A stretch of 64,000 nt of DNA. Source: HRBIN12 sp964447335 (lineage in GTDB: Bacteria > Actinomycetota > UBA4738 > HRBIN12). Of the stretch, positions 15,358-23,353 are shown piece after piece. How positions within the stretch are numbered: position 1 is the first letter of the stretch; every line of letters begins with the position of its first letter. The notes under the pieces were generated by a model. It was not told where the DNA came from. It did not search any database and saw nothing but the letters and a program-made list of their open reading frames with translations. The translations under genes were made by a program, and so were the position numbers. Where the stretch lies: positions 1 through 64,000 of the forward strand of contig CAYUSA010000011.1 of assembly GCA_964447335.1 (NCBI GenBank). The letters run 5' to 3'.

Positions 15358-16638
15358 TCATCGAGCTCTCCCGCCTTTCGACCGCGCTCCCTCGGCACGA
15401 AGGAGCCGGTCCTTCGCGCTCACGCGCAGTCGCTTGTAGGTCCGTTCGTCGAGCAGTCCGTGCTCGAAGCTGAGGTCGAGCGCGGCGATCTCCTCGATCA
15501 GGAGCTCGGCGTCCTCCTCGGTGGCCTCGGGCTCGGCCTTCCCGTTGCCCGTCGCCCTCGCGGCGCGCTCAGGCGTCCGGCCGCTCGCCTTCGACGGCGT
15601 TGCGCGCGCTGCGGCCTTCGTCTTGCCCTTCGGCGCCCGCGCCCGGCGGCGTCGCCCGATGAGCCACACGGCGACGCCGATGAGGAGCACGAGGGCCGCC
15701 GCGCCGAGCAGGATCCACGTCGCCGAGCTCGCGGGGCTCGCGGCCTCGGTCTGCGACATCGCGACGTCGATCGTGGTGCCGGCGGCGACGTTGTCAGCGG
15801 CGTAGACGCTGTAGGTCTGGCCCTGGTCGGTGATGGTGCCGGCGAGCCGCAGCGCGGTCGCGGTCACCGTCACGTCCTGGGGCACGAACAGCTGCAGGCT
15901 CGTCGTCGCGAACCCCAGGCTCAGCGTGAGCCTCGATAGCGCCGGCGCGTTGTACCGGAGCGTCGCCGAGCTCGTGCCCGGCACGATCGGCGCCGTGTTC
16001 AGATAGGTCTGGCCCTGCACGTCACCCGGGCTCTCCAGGAACGTGCCGAGGAATTGCAGGTTCGTCGCGCCCTCGGGTAGCGGGACCGAGACGGTGGTGC
16101 CGCCGCCGTTCCCCCCGCCCCCGCCGTCGCCGCCGACGAAGGCGGTGTCGCCGCCGTTGGACCACGCGAGGTCGTGCTGGAGGGCGACGCCGTCGCCCTC
16201 GCGGTCGAGCCACACGATGTAGTCGGTCAGGGTCACGGCCGCGACGTCGGTCGTCGGCTCGTACACCGTGACGTCCTGCTCGACCGCCTGGCCCGAGGTG
16301 AAGGTGGCCGAGATCGTGCGGTACACGGCCCCCTCGTACGTCGCCGACAGCTGATAGCCGGCGACGCCGTCGGGCAGGTCGGTGAAGGAGAACGCCCCGG
16401 CCTTGTTCGTCGTCGCTGTCAGCGTGCCCAGATCGCCCTGCTGCCCGAACAGCTGGAGCCGCACGTCGACGTCGGCGACCGGAGGTCCCTGCGTCCCGTT
16501 GACCACCTTGCCCTGCACGCTGCCCGTCTCCGCCGCGGCCGCGCTCGGTCCGGCCGAAAGGGCCGCGACGAGGAGCACGACCGGCAGCGCGCCGCGGAGC
16601 ACGCGGCTCCGAGCCCTGCTTCGCCCGCTCATGGTCAT
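15358..16638 (-). CDS. Exported membrane protein with carboxypeptidase-regulatory-like beta domain
   Basis: 426 aa. Signal peptide (VLRGALPVVLLVAALSAGPSAAAA), then a beta-sandwich that begins GSVQGKVVNGTQGPPVADVDVRLQLF, typical of carboxypeptidase-regulatory-like or transthyretin-like domains. A longer exported region contains a poly-Gly loop (GGDGGGGGNGGG), followed by a C-terminal membrane helix (ATWILLGAAALVLLIGVAVWLI) and a basic then acidic cytoplasmic tail with EELIAALDLSFEHG-like helices. It overlaps the CcmI-like gene (ATGA). The family occurs beside ccm genes in some bacteria, but its role is unknown; a cell-surface or apocytochrome-handling function is only a guess. Confidence 0.78.
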   Translation of the reverse strand: MTMSGRSRARSRVLRGALPVVLLVAALSAGPSAAAAETGSVQGKVVNGTQGPPVADVDVRLQLFGQQGDLGTLTATTNKAGAFSFTDLPDGVAGYQLSATYEGAVYRTISATFTSGQAVEQDVTVYEPTTDVAAVTLTDYIVWLDREGDGVALQHDLAWSNGGDTAFVGGDGGGGGNGGGTTVSVPLPEGATNLQFLGTFLESPGDVQGQTYLNTAPIVPGTSSATLRYNAPALSRLTLSLGFATTSLQLFVPQDVTVTATALRLAGTITDQGQTYSVYAADNVAAGTTIDVAMSQTEAASPASSATWILLGAAALVLLIGVAVWLIGRRRRARAPKGKTKAAARATPSKASGRTPERAARATGNGKAEPEATEEDAELLIEEIAALDLSFEHGLLDERTYKRLRVSAKDRLLRAEGARSKGGRAR

Positions 16639-17135
16639 CTCCCACTCACCTCGTTCTCCGCCGTTGCCAGGTCGGCCCCGCAGCGCCGGCAGAACCGGTC
16701 GTCGGGGTCGATGGTGGTGCCACATCCCGGGCACGCGAGTGCCTCGAGCGCCTCGAGCACGCGCCGCCGAGCGAGGATCCGCTCCTCGACCGTGCGCTCG
16801 AGCTCGAGATCCACCGGCGCGGTCTCGCTCTCGGCGTCCGCGTCGGGTTCGGGCTCGAGCTCGGCTTGGGGCTCCGCGTCGCGCATCGCACGCGTCGTCG
16901 CCTCGATCTGCTGGAGGCGGCGGGCGCGGAGCTTGACGTACTCGTCCTGCGCGAGCTTGCCGGTCTCGAAGTCCATCTCGAGCTCGCGGAGCTGTGAGCG
17001 CAGGCGGTCCCGGTCCGCGTGCAGCTGCTCGAGCGTCGCCTCGGCCGTGTAGCGGACCGGGACGACGAAGGGTCGCCCGATCAGGTACGCCACGGCCAGG
17101 ATCAGCGCGAAGGCGGCGATCGCGACGGGGATCAT
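16635..17135 (-). CDS. CcmI-like membrane protein with C-terminal zinc ribbon
   Basis: 166 aa. N-terminal membrane helix (IPVAIAAFALILAVAYLIG), then an amphipathic coiled coil (LEQLHADRDRLRSQLRELEMDFETGKLAQDEYVKLRARRLQQI) very like the N-terminal region of CcmI/CycH. After an acidic linker there is a treble-clef or zinc-ribbon (CPGCGTTIDPDDRFCRRCG, residues ~138-156). No TPR domain follows, unlike proteobacterial CcmI. It sits between ccmF and an exported protein, with ATGA overlaps and GGAGG 7 nt before its start. Probably assists CcmF in heme ligation to apocytochromes. The zinc ribbon is an unusual addition. Confidence 0.75.
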   Translation of the reverse strand: MIPVAIAAFALILAVAYLIGRPFVVPVRYTAEATLEQLHADRDRLRSQLRELEMDFETGKLAQDEYVKLRARRLQQIEATTRAMRDAEPQAELEPEPDADAESETAPVDLELERTVEERILARRRVLEALEALACPGCGTTIDPDDRFCRRCGADLATAENEVSGR

Positions 17136-19147
17136 CGAGCCACCTCCGGCTCCTCGAACGCGCTCGGGAGCTCGTCGAGTTCCTCGATGCCGAAGCGGCT
17201 CGCGCGGTCGGTGCGCCACGGCCACGCCGCGAGGATCCCACCGAGCATGACGATGACCATGCCGGTCCAGATCCAGAAGACCGCCGGCTCGTAGAAGACG
17301 AGGACCGTGGCGAGCCGCTGCGCGGGGTCGACGTTGCTCATCACGACGTACAGGTCCGAGCCGAAGGTCGAGCGCATGCCGACCTCGGTCACGCGCTGCT
17401 GGCCCTCGTACTCCGCCTGGTCCGAGCGGATCGTGCCGAGGTCCTCGCCGTTCGGCCCGGTCACCGGGAAGCTCCCGATGAGCGAGAACCGCACGGGCGT
17501 CTGCTCGAAGGTGAGGTCGCCGAAGGTCACGGTGTACCCGGCGAGCCGGAGCGACTGCCCGACCGTGAGCTGCTGCTCGGTCTGCTGCTTCAGGCCGATG
17601 TTGAACGCGATGCCCGCGATCATCACGACGATGCCGGCGTGGACGATCGGGCCGCCGTAGCGGCGCGGCGTGAACGCGAACAGGTTCAGCACCGCGCGCG
17701 GCCAGCTCTCGCCGTGGTGCTGGTGCCGGGCGTTGAGTCCCCGGTAGATCTCCATCGTCACCGTCGTGAGCACGTACGCCCCGATCGCGAGCACGAGCAC
17801 GACCAGCAGGTTCCGGCCGCGGTTCAGCGCCGCGAGCGCGACGAACGCCACCGCGCCGACGGTGAGCGGCACGCTGAAGTTGCGCTTGAGGTGCTTGCCC
17901 GTGATCCGCCGCCACGCGAGGAGCGGGCAGGCGCCGACGAGCGCGATGAGGATGATCGTGAGCGGGGCCATCAGCGCCTGGAAGAAGGAGGGGCCGACCG
18001 AGACCTCGACCCCGCGGATCGCCTCGCTGACGATCGGGTACACGGTTCCCCACATCACGACGATCGTCATCGCGACGAACAGCAGGTTCGTGAGCAGGAA
18101 CGAGGCCTCGCGCGACACGACCGAGCCGATCCGCCCGCTCGCGCGGAGCGCCGGGAGCCGCCACACGATGAGTCCTGTGCCGACAGCGACCGTGAGGAAC
18201 GTGAAGCCGATGAGCAGCGGGCCCATCGTGGACTCGGCGAACGCGTGGACCGAGGAGATGATCCCCGAGCGCGTGAGGAACGTGCCGAAGATCGAGAGCG
18301 CGAACGCTCCGATCGCGAGCGCGACGTTCCAGACCCGCAGCATCCCGCGCTTCTCCTGCACGACGACCGAGTGCAGGTACGCCGTCCCGAGGAGCCAGGG
18401 GAGCAGGCTCGCGTTCTCGACCGGGTCCCACGCCCAGTAGCCGCCCCAGCCGAGCTCGACGTACGCCCAGCGCGCGCCGAACAGGATGCCGGCCGTGAGC
18501 AGCACCCACGCCCAGAGTGCCCACCGGCGCACCGAGCGGATCCACCGGTCGCCGAGGTGGCCGCTCGCGAGCGCGGCGACCGCGAAGGCGAACGGCACGG
18601 TGAACCCGACGAAGCCGAGGTACAGCGCGATCGGATGGACCCACTGCCCGTAGTTCTGCAGCAGCGGGTTCAGGCCCTGGCCGTCGGCCGGTGCGACCGG
18701 GAGCGTCGCGAACGGGTTCGCGTAGAAGGTCACGAGGACCGTGAAGAACAGCAGGACGACACCGATCGTGACCGTCACCCACGGCATGAGGTCGCGGTTC
18801 CGAGCGCGGTTCTGGTAGACGACCCCTGCGCCGACGAGTGAGAGCACCCAGGCCCAGAGCAGGAGCGAGCCGGCCTGCCCCGCCCAGAACGCGCCGATCG
18901 TGTAGAAGACCGAGAGGCTCCTGCTCGTGTACTGGGCGACGTACTCGACCGTGAAGTCCTTGCGGAGCAGCAGCACCACGAGCGCGAGCGCCGCCACCGA
19001 CAGCGCGAGCGCCGCGGCCTTCATCGCGCCCTCGGCGCTGCGGATGGTCTCCTCGCGCCCCCGGCGAGCGCCCACGAGGCCAACGACGACCGCCCAGCCC
19101 CCAGCGATGAGCGCGAGCAGGAGCGCGAAGTTACCGAGCAGCGCCAC
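17132..19147 (-). CDS. ccmF: Cytochrome c heme lyase subunit CcmF
   Basis: 671 aa polytopic membrane protein. The tryptophan-rich WWD heme-handling segment is visible as GWGGYWAWDPVENASLLPWL (about residues 230-250), with flanking conserved His residues, for example in TAYLHSVVVQ. The long C-terminal exported domain before the last helix is typical. CcmF takes heme from holo-CcmE and attaches it to CXXCH motifs. GTG start at 19147 with AGGAGGA upstream; the 3' end overlaps the CcmI-like gene. Length is normal for CcmF (about 640-680). Confidence 0.95.
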   Translation of the reverse strand: MALLGNFALLLALIAGGWAVVVGLVGARRGREETIRSAEGAMKAAALALSVAALALVVLLLRKDFTVEYVAQYTSRSLSVFYTIGAFWAGQAGSLLLWAWVLSLVGAGVVYQNRARNRDLMPWVTVTIGVVLLFFTVLVTFYANPFATLPVAPADGQGLNPLLQNYGQWVHPIALYLGFVGFTVPFAFAVAALASGHLGDRWIRSVRRWALWAWVLLTAGILFGARWAYVELGWGGYWAWDPVENASLLPWLLGTAYLHSVVVQEKRGMLRVWNVALAIGAFALSIFGTFLTRSGIISSVHAFAESTMGPLLIGFTFLTVAVGTGLIVWRLPALRASGRIGSVVSREASFLLTNLLFVAMTIVVMWGTVYPIVSEAIRGVEVSVGPSFFQALMAPLTIILIALVGACPLLAWRRITGKHLKRNFSVPLTVGAVAFVALAALNRGRNLLVVLVLAIGAYVLTTVTMEIYRGLNARHQHHGESWPRAVLNLFAFTPRRYGGPIVHAGIVVMIAGIAFNIGLKQQTEQQLTVGQSLRLAGYTVTFGDLTFEQTPVRFSLIGSFPVTGPNGEDLGTIRSDQAEYEGQQRVTEVGMRSTFGSDLYVVMSNVDPAQRLATVLVFYEPAVFWIWTGMVIVMLGGILAAWPWRTDRASRFGIEELDELPSAFEEPEVAR

Positions 19148-19259
19148 GGCTCCTCCTTCCGAGCTTGCGCTCCTGTGCGAAGAGCCACGCGAGGTACACC
19201 CCGTACAGCAAGGCCGCGCCGAGGTAGGCCGCGATCAGGTATGCGGTGCTATTGGTCAT
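19131..19259 (-). CDS. ccmD: CcmD-like small membrane protein
   Basis: 42 aa: one membrane helix (TAYLIAAYLGAALLYGVYLAWLFAQ) with a positively charged tail (ERKLGRRSRGAAR). This is the size and topology of CcmD/haem exporter D, which stabilises the CcmABC-CcmE complex. It starts at the ATG overlapping the ccmC stop (ATGA) and runs 17 nt into ccmF, exactly where ccmD is found in System I operons. Assignment rests mainly on position and topology since CcmD is poorly conserved. Confidence 0.8.
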   Translation of the reverse strand: MTNSTAYLIAAYLGAALLYGVYLAWLFAQERKLGRRSRGAAR

Positions 19260-19990
19260 CGGGCCACCTCCCGGAGCTCGGCCTGGACACGCAGGCGGCC
19301 GACGGAGCGGCGCACGGCGAGCAGGTACAGGAACAGGAACGTGAAGGTCACGACGCCGACGATCAGCGTGATCAGCATCTGGACCGGCAGGTCGCCGCTC
19401 TCGACCACGAACTGCGTCGGGTGCTCGGAGCGCCACCAGCGCGCCGACAGGTACACGATCGGCACGTCGAGGAACCCGACGATGCCGAGCACCGCCGAGA
19501 ACTTCGCGCGGCGGATCGGCTCGGGCACGTAGCCGCGGAGCACGATGTAGGACAGGTAGATCAGCCAGAGCATCAGGAAGCTCGTGAGGCGCGGGTCCCA
19601 GGTCCAGTAGACCCCCCACACCGGCCGGCCCCATAGCGGGCCGGTGACCAGGACGCCGGTCGTGAAGATCACGCCGACCTCGGCCGAGGACGAGGCGATG
19701 TCGTCGTACTTGCGCCGCCCCGTCTTGAGGAACGCGATGCTCGCGACGAACACCACGAGGAACGCGAGGAACCCGATCCACGCCGACGGGACGTGGATGT
19801 AGAAGATCCGCTGGGCGGCCCCCTGGTTCGCGTCTTCCGGCGCCCACAGGAAGGCCATCGCGAGCAGGATCGGGAGCATCACGAGGGTGGCGATCCCCCA
19901 CAGTCGCCGTCGGGAGTCTCGTACATCCCCCGCGGCGTCCGGACGGAGCTCCCCCACCGGCTGTTGCAGCGCGTCCGTCTTCACCTTCAC
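19256..19990 (-). CDS. ccmC: Heme exporter/handling protein CcmC
   Basis: 244 aa with six membrane helices. The WWD domain reads GPLWGRPVWGVYWTWDPRLTS (about residues 118-138), and the flanking heme-ligand His residues lie in IFYIHVPSAW and near SEHPTQF. CcmC presents heme to CcmE. The GTG start at 19990 has GGAGGA 5 nt upstream, and the gene follows ccmB by one base. Length and motifs are normal. Confidence 0.95.
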   Translation of the reverse strand: MKVKTDALQQPVGELRPDAAGDVRDSRRRLWGIATLVMLPILLAMAFLWAPEDANQGAAQRIFYIHVPSAWIGFLAFLVVFVASIAFLKTGRRKYDDIASSSAEVGVIFTTGVLVTGPLWGRPVWGVYWTWDPRLTSFLMLWLIYLSYIVLRGYVPEPIRRAKFSAVLGIVGFLDVPIVYLSARWWRSEHPTQFVVESGDLPVQMLITLIVGVVTFTFLFLYLLAVRRSVGRLRVQAELREVAR

Positions 19991-19991
19991 C

Positions 19992-20669
19992 TCACTCCTC
20001 CGTCACGTACTGGAAGGTCACGAGTGCGATCAGCAGGAACAGGGCGTCGTAGCCGAGCATCAGCAGCAGCCACGACGTCGTGCTTGCGCTCCACGTCCCG
20101 GCGAACCCGGCCTCGCTCACCTTCACGGCGGCGACCATCACGGGCACGGACACCGGCATCACGAGCAGCGGCAGGATCGCCTCGCGACCTCGCGTGTTCA
20201 CGGCCATCGCCGCGAACAGGGTTCCGACCGTCACGATCCCGAGCGTCCCGAGGAACGCGCCGAGGACCAGCAGCAACGTCCCGCCCGCAGGTCGGAGCTG
20301 GAGCAGGACGATGAACACGGGCAGGATCACGAGCTCCACCACGAAGGTGAAGCCGAGGTTGGCGAACAGCTTGCCGAGGAAGACGGCCTCGCGCGGCGCC
20401 GGCGAGACCAGCAGCCCCTCGAGGCAACCGTCCTCCTTCTCGATCGCCATCGAGCGCCCCATGCCGAGGAGCGCGGCGAACAGGAAGGCGATCCAGAGCA
20501 TGCCGGCGGCGATGCCCTCGCGTCCCTCGCCGGCCGTCGGGAACGAGAAGCTCGCCGTCACGACCACGAGGAGCGCGAACAGGCCGACCGAGGCCACGAC
20601 GTCGCGCGTCTTGAACTCCAGGCGCAGGTCCTTGCCGGCGATCGTGAGGGCGGGGGTGAGCCAGCTCAT
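19992..20669 (-). CDS. ccmB: ABC-type heme exporter membrane subunit CcmB
   Basis: 225 aa, six hydrophobic segments. Typical CcmB features are the N-terminal AGKDLRLEFKTRDV, then MAIEKEDGCLEGLLVSPAPREAVFLGKLFANL, the cytoplasmic loop that contacts the CcmA ATPase. With CcmA it drives release of holo-CcmE from CcmC. Start overlaps the ccmA stop. Nothing unusual. Confidence 0.94.
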   Translation of the reverse strand: MSWLTPALTIAGKDLRLEFKTRDVVASVGLFALLVVVTASFSFPTAGEGREGIAAGMLWIAFLFAALLGMGRSMAIEKEDGCLEGLLVSPAPREAVFLGKLFANLGFTFVVELVILPVFIVLLQLRPAGGTLLLVLGAFLGTLGIVTVGTLFAAMAVNTRGREAILPLLVMPVSVPVMVAAVKVSEAGFAGTWSASTTSWLLLMLGYDALFLLIALVTFQYVTEE

Positions 20670-21397
20670 CGGTGCGCCTCCGCCCGGAGCAGCTCGAGGT
20701 AGGTCTCGGCGACGTCGTCGGTACGTCCGTCGATCGGCTCGTCCAGGGCGATCCGTCCGCCCGAGAGCACGAGCAGCCGCCGGGGGCCGGACATGGCCCG
20801 CACGACGTCATGGAGGGTGAGCATGATGATCCGCTCGGGCGTCGCGAGCTCCTCGAGCAGCTCCGAGAGCGACGCGGCGGCGGCCTCGTCCAGGCCGGTG
20901 TAGGGCTCGTCGAGCAAGATGACGGCGGGGTCGTGCAGGAGCGCCCTCGCGAGAGCGACCCGCTGGCGCGTCCCGCGCGAGAGCGCCCGCACCGGCTTGT
21001 CGAGCACGTGCCCGACGTCCAGGCGCTCGACCGCGCGCTCGACCGCCTCTTTCGGCTTGGCGAGGCCGAACAGCTTCGCGTGGAAGCGAAGGTTCTCGGC
21101 CGTCGTGAGGTCGGCGTAGAGCATCGTCTCGTGCGAGACGAAGCCGACGAGGGCCCGCAGCTTCGGGCCCGCCTTCAGCATCTCGATGCCGGCGATCGTC
21201 ACGCTGCCCGCGGTGGGAGCGGCCAGGCCCGAGATGACCTTCAGCATCGTGGTCTTGCCCGCGCCGTTCGCGCCCATGACCGCGACGTAGGAGTCCTGCG
21301 CCACGTCGAGGTCCACCGCGTCGAGCGCGAGCTGGGCCCCGAACGCCTTCGAGACGCCGGTCAGGCGGATGCCGAGCGCAGGGCGGTCGTTCACCAC
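20666..21397 (-). CDS. ccmA: ABC-type heme exporter ATP-binding subunit CcmA
   Basis: 243 aa. Walker A GANGAGKTT (about residues 43-51), Q-loop region VGFVSHETMLYADL, signature LSRGTRQRVALARALL and Walker B VILLDEPYTGLD are all present. The signature has RGTRQ rather than GGQ, as commonly seen in CcmA. It powers release of heme-loaded CcmE. GTG start at 21397, or the adjacent in-frame GTG at 21394, behind GGAG. Co-directional and coupled with ccmB. Confidence 0.94.
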   Translation of the reverse strand: MVNDRPALGIRLTGVSKAFGAQLALDAVDLDVAQDSYVAVMGANGAGKTTMLKVISGLAAPTAGSVTIAGIEMLKAGPKLRALVGFVSHETMLYADLTTAENLRFHAKLFGLAKPKEAVERAVERLDVGHVLDKPVRALSRGTRQRVALARALLHDPAVILLDEPYTGLDEAAAASLSELLEELATPERIIMLTLHDVVRAMSGPRRLLVLSGGRIALDEPIDGRTDDVAETYLELLRAEAHR

Positions 21398-21398
21398 G

Positions 21399-21848
21399 TC
21401 ACTCCGTCTTGGCCTCGAACTTCGAGGGACACTTGGCGAACAGCGTGTCCGCGTGGAAGACGCCGTCGGTGCCCATCGAGCCCTCGACGACGGCCTCGGC
21501 CTCGTCCTTCAGGGTGTCCGGCGCCGCGCCCTCGTACAGGATCTGCACGGTCGCCGTGTCGTCGCCGATCTGGAACGACACCGTGCCGGTCGTGGCGTCG
21601 GTCGTGATGCTGCCATCCACCACCTGGCCCGAGACGCGGACGTGCTCGCCGGGCATCTTCAGCACCTCGGCGGGGGTGTGGTAGTACACGACGGAGCGGG
21701 TGAACATCGTGTATCCCACGGCGAACAAGGCGGCGAACACCGCGATCCCGAGCAGGACGAGCGGCACCCGGCTGGGCCGGCGCTCGTATCCTTCAGGGGT
21801 GTCGAACTCCGGGAACTCCAGCTCGTCCCGATCTGCGATCCGCGGCAT
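21399..21848 (-). CDS. ccmE: Heme chaperone CcmE, cysteine type (CXXXF)
   Basis: 149 aa: cytoplasmic N-terminus, one membrane helix (VPLVLLGIAVFAALFAVGYTMF) and the OB-fold domain (VYYHTPAEVLKMPGEHVRVSGQVVDGS). In classical CcmE a His in HDENY binds heme covalently. Here the equivalent segment is FHADTLFAKCPSKF, with Cys140 at that place and Phe144 four residues later. It thus belongs with the CXXXY variant known from Desulfovibrio and archaea, but with Phe instead of Tyr. It is the first gene of the long minus-strand cluster, so the main promoter is probably in 21849-22022. Confidence 0.93.
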   Translation of the reverse strand: MPRIADRDELEFPEFDTPEGYERRPSRVPLVLLGIAVFAALFAVGYTMFTRSVVYYHTPAEVLKMPGEHVRVSGQVVDGSITTDATTGTVSFQIGDDTATVQILYEGAAPDTLKDEAEAVVEGSMGTDGVFHADTLFAKCPSKFEAKTE

Positions 21849-22022
21849 CTTCCCGTCCCCTTTTCCGCTGGTCGGAGCCCTGAACGTCCAAATCGGTCCG
21901 TCAACGCCCTCTTTGGGGGAAATCGTCCAACGACGCCCTAGGGTCGGTATGGGTCCGGTGACCCCTCACGATGGGGCCGATGGTCCGGTGCCGCCCCCGA
22001 ACACCGGTGGGAACGTCGGCCC
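21849..22022. promoter_or_regulatory. Divergent promoter region between ccmE and the TlpA gene
   Basis: A 174-bp intergenic stretch from which the ccm/cytochrome cluster (minus) and the TlpA-radical SAM-kinase cluster (plus) are both read. It contains the palindrome CCCTAGGG at 21936-21943 followed by T, giving a TAGGGT that could be a -10 on the plus strand, with TTGGGG further upstream at a longer than ideal spacing. No convincing operator was identified. Promoter role follows from gene arrangement. Confidence 0.45.
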
Positions 22023-22730
22023 ATGAGGGTGCCATCGGAGGGGACGAAGGGCCCCGCGCTCGAGGCGAGCGACGAAGACGTTGCACCTGCGAATGCTCCG
22101 CTCACGGCCGATGACGACCTGTTCCGCGACGACGCCAAGCCGCCGGAGCGCGGCGGCCGGGGCAAGGGCTTCCTGGTCGGGGCCGTGGTGCTCGGCCTGG
22201 CGCTCGCGATGGTGTGGGTGGCCATGGCAGCCCACAACAGCGGCGGCCTGGGGCAGGACCCGTTCGGCCGTGCCGCTCCCGACTTCGAGCTCCCGCTCCT
22301 CGGCGGGGCCGAGCACGGCGGATGGGCGCTGCCGGCCGGCGGCGGGGGCGACGGCAAGGCCGCCACGCTCGCGCTCTCGGACCTGAAGGGCAAGCCCGTC
22401 GTCCTGAACTTCTGGGCGTCCTGGTGCGGGCCCTGCAAGGACGAGGCGCCCATCCTTGCCGCCGCCGAGCCCGGGTGGCGGCAGCAGGGCGTGATCTTCC
22501 TCGGCGTGGACTCGCAGGACGCCGAGAAGGACGCCCTGGCCTTCGAGGAGCAGTTCGGGATCCAGTACCGCAGCGTCGTGGATCAGAGCGGCGCGCTCGC
22601 GAACGAGTACGGCGTCTTCGGCTTCCCGGAGACCTTCTTCATCGACGCCGACGGCGTCATCCGGGCCAAGCAGGTCGGCCCGATCGACGCCGAGACGCTT
22701 GAGACGTACATCGCGTCGATCGTGGGGTAA
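22023..22730 (+). CDS. TlpA/CcmG-type membrane-anchored thioredoxin
   Basis: 235 aa. A ~47-residue cytoplasmic N-terminus, one membrane helix (FLVGAVVLGLALAMVWVAMAA) and an exported thioredoxin fold with FWASWCGPCKDEAPIL (CXXC at about 137-140) and the cis-Pro loop GVFGFPETFFID. CcmG/ResA proteins keep apocytochrome CXXCH cysteines reduced. Encoded divergently from ccmE and with no CcmH in view, it is the probable thiol reductant for this Ccm system. The ribosome site is weak. Confidence 0.9.
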   Translation: MRVPSEGTKGPALEASDEDVAPANAPLTADDDLFRDDAKPPERGGRGKGFLVGAVVLGLALAMVWVAMAAHNSGGLGQDPFGRAAPDFELPLLGGAEHGGWALPAGGGGDGKAATLALSDLKGKPVVLNFWASWCGPCKDEAPILAAAEPGWRQQGVIFLGVDSQDAEKDALAFEEQFGIQYRSVVDQSGALANEYGVFGFPETFFIDADGVIRAKQVGPIDAETLETYIASIVG

Positions 22731-22755
22731 CCCGACCGACGCGGGTGGGGGCACC

Positions 22756-23316
22756 ATGCACGCGAACGCAGGGCCCGCCGAGGAGCGGGCGACACAGGTC
22801 CCGACGGCGCTCGCCGTGCTGCTCGTCGTGCTCTCGCTCCTCGTCGCCGGCGGGGCGTGGGTCGCGGTCGCGACGCGCGGCGGCGGCACGGAGGCCGCAG
22901 CGCCGGTCGCCCCGGCCGAGCGCGTCCTTCCCTCCACGCTCGTCGGCCTGCCGACGACCTCCCACCTCACCGGCCCCGAGGCCGTGGACGCGATAACCGG
23001 CCTGCACCTCGGCGACGTCCCCGTGGACGCGGCCGAGATCGCCGACTACGGCGGCGGGCAGGTGCTCGTGTGGGTCTCGTGGAGCGCGTCCGAGCCCGCC
23101 GAGGAGCTCGTCCGGCGGATGACCGTCCGGATCGTCGAGGGCGGGACCCCCTTCTCGGCCCCGCGGAGCCCGGCGCGTTTGGACGGCGTGTGGGTGACCG
23201 TCGGCAACGGCCAGACGCACTTCTACTTCGCGCGCGACGGCGGGGTCTGGTGGCTCGCCGCGCGACCCGACCTGGCCCGCGCGGCGGTCACCGAGCTGCT
23301 GGAGGTGGCAGGATGA
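22756..23316 (+). CDS. Hypothetical membrane-anchored protein
   Basis: 186 aa. One N-terminal membrane helix (ALAVLLVVLSLLVAGGAWVAVAT) followed by an exported alpha/beta domain. Notable parts are STLVGLPTTSHLTGPEAVDAITGLHLGDVPVDAAEIADYG and the C-terminal VWVTVGNGQTHFYFARDGGVWWLAARPD. No Cys and no recognised motif. It starts at the ATG at 22756 (GGGGG just upstream), 25 nt after the TlpA gene, and is followed by a radical SAM gene. Unknown function; position suggests a role in heme or cytochrome biogenesis. Confidence 0.75.
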   Translation: MHANAGPAEERATQVPTALAVLLVVLSLLVAGGAWVAVATRGGGTEAAAPVAPAERVLPSTLVGLPTTSHLTGPEAVDAITGLHLGDVPVDAAEIADYGGGQVLVWVSWSASEPAEELVRRMTVRIVEGGTPFSAPRSPARLDGVWVTVGNGQTHFYFARDGGVWWLAARPDLARAAVTELLEVAG

Positions 23317-23353
23317 GGCCTTCGGCCCGACGCGGACGGAGGGGTGAGCGAGC

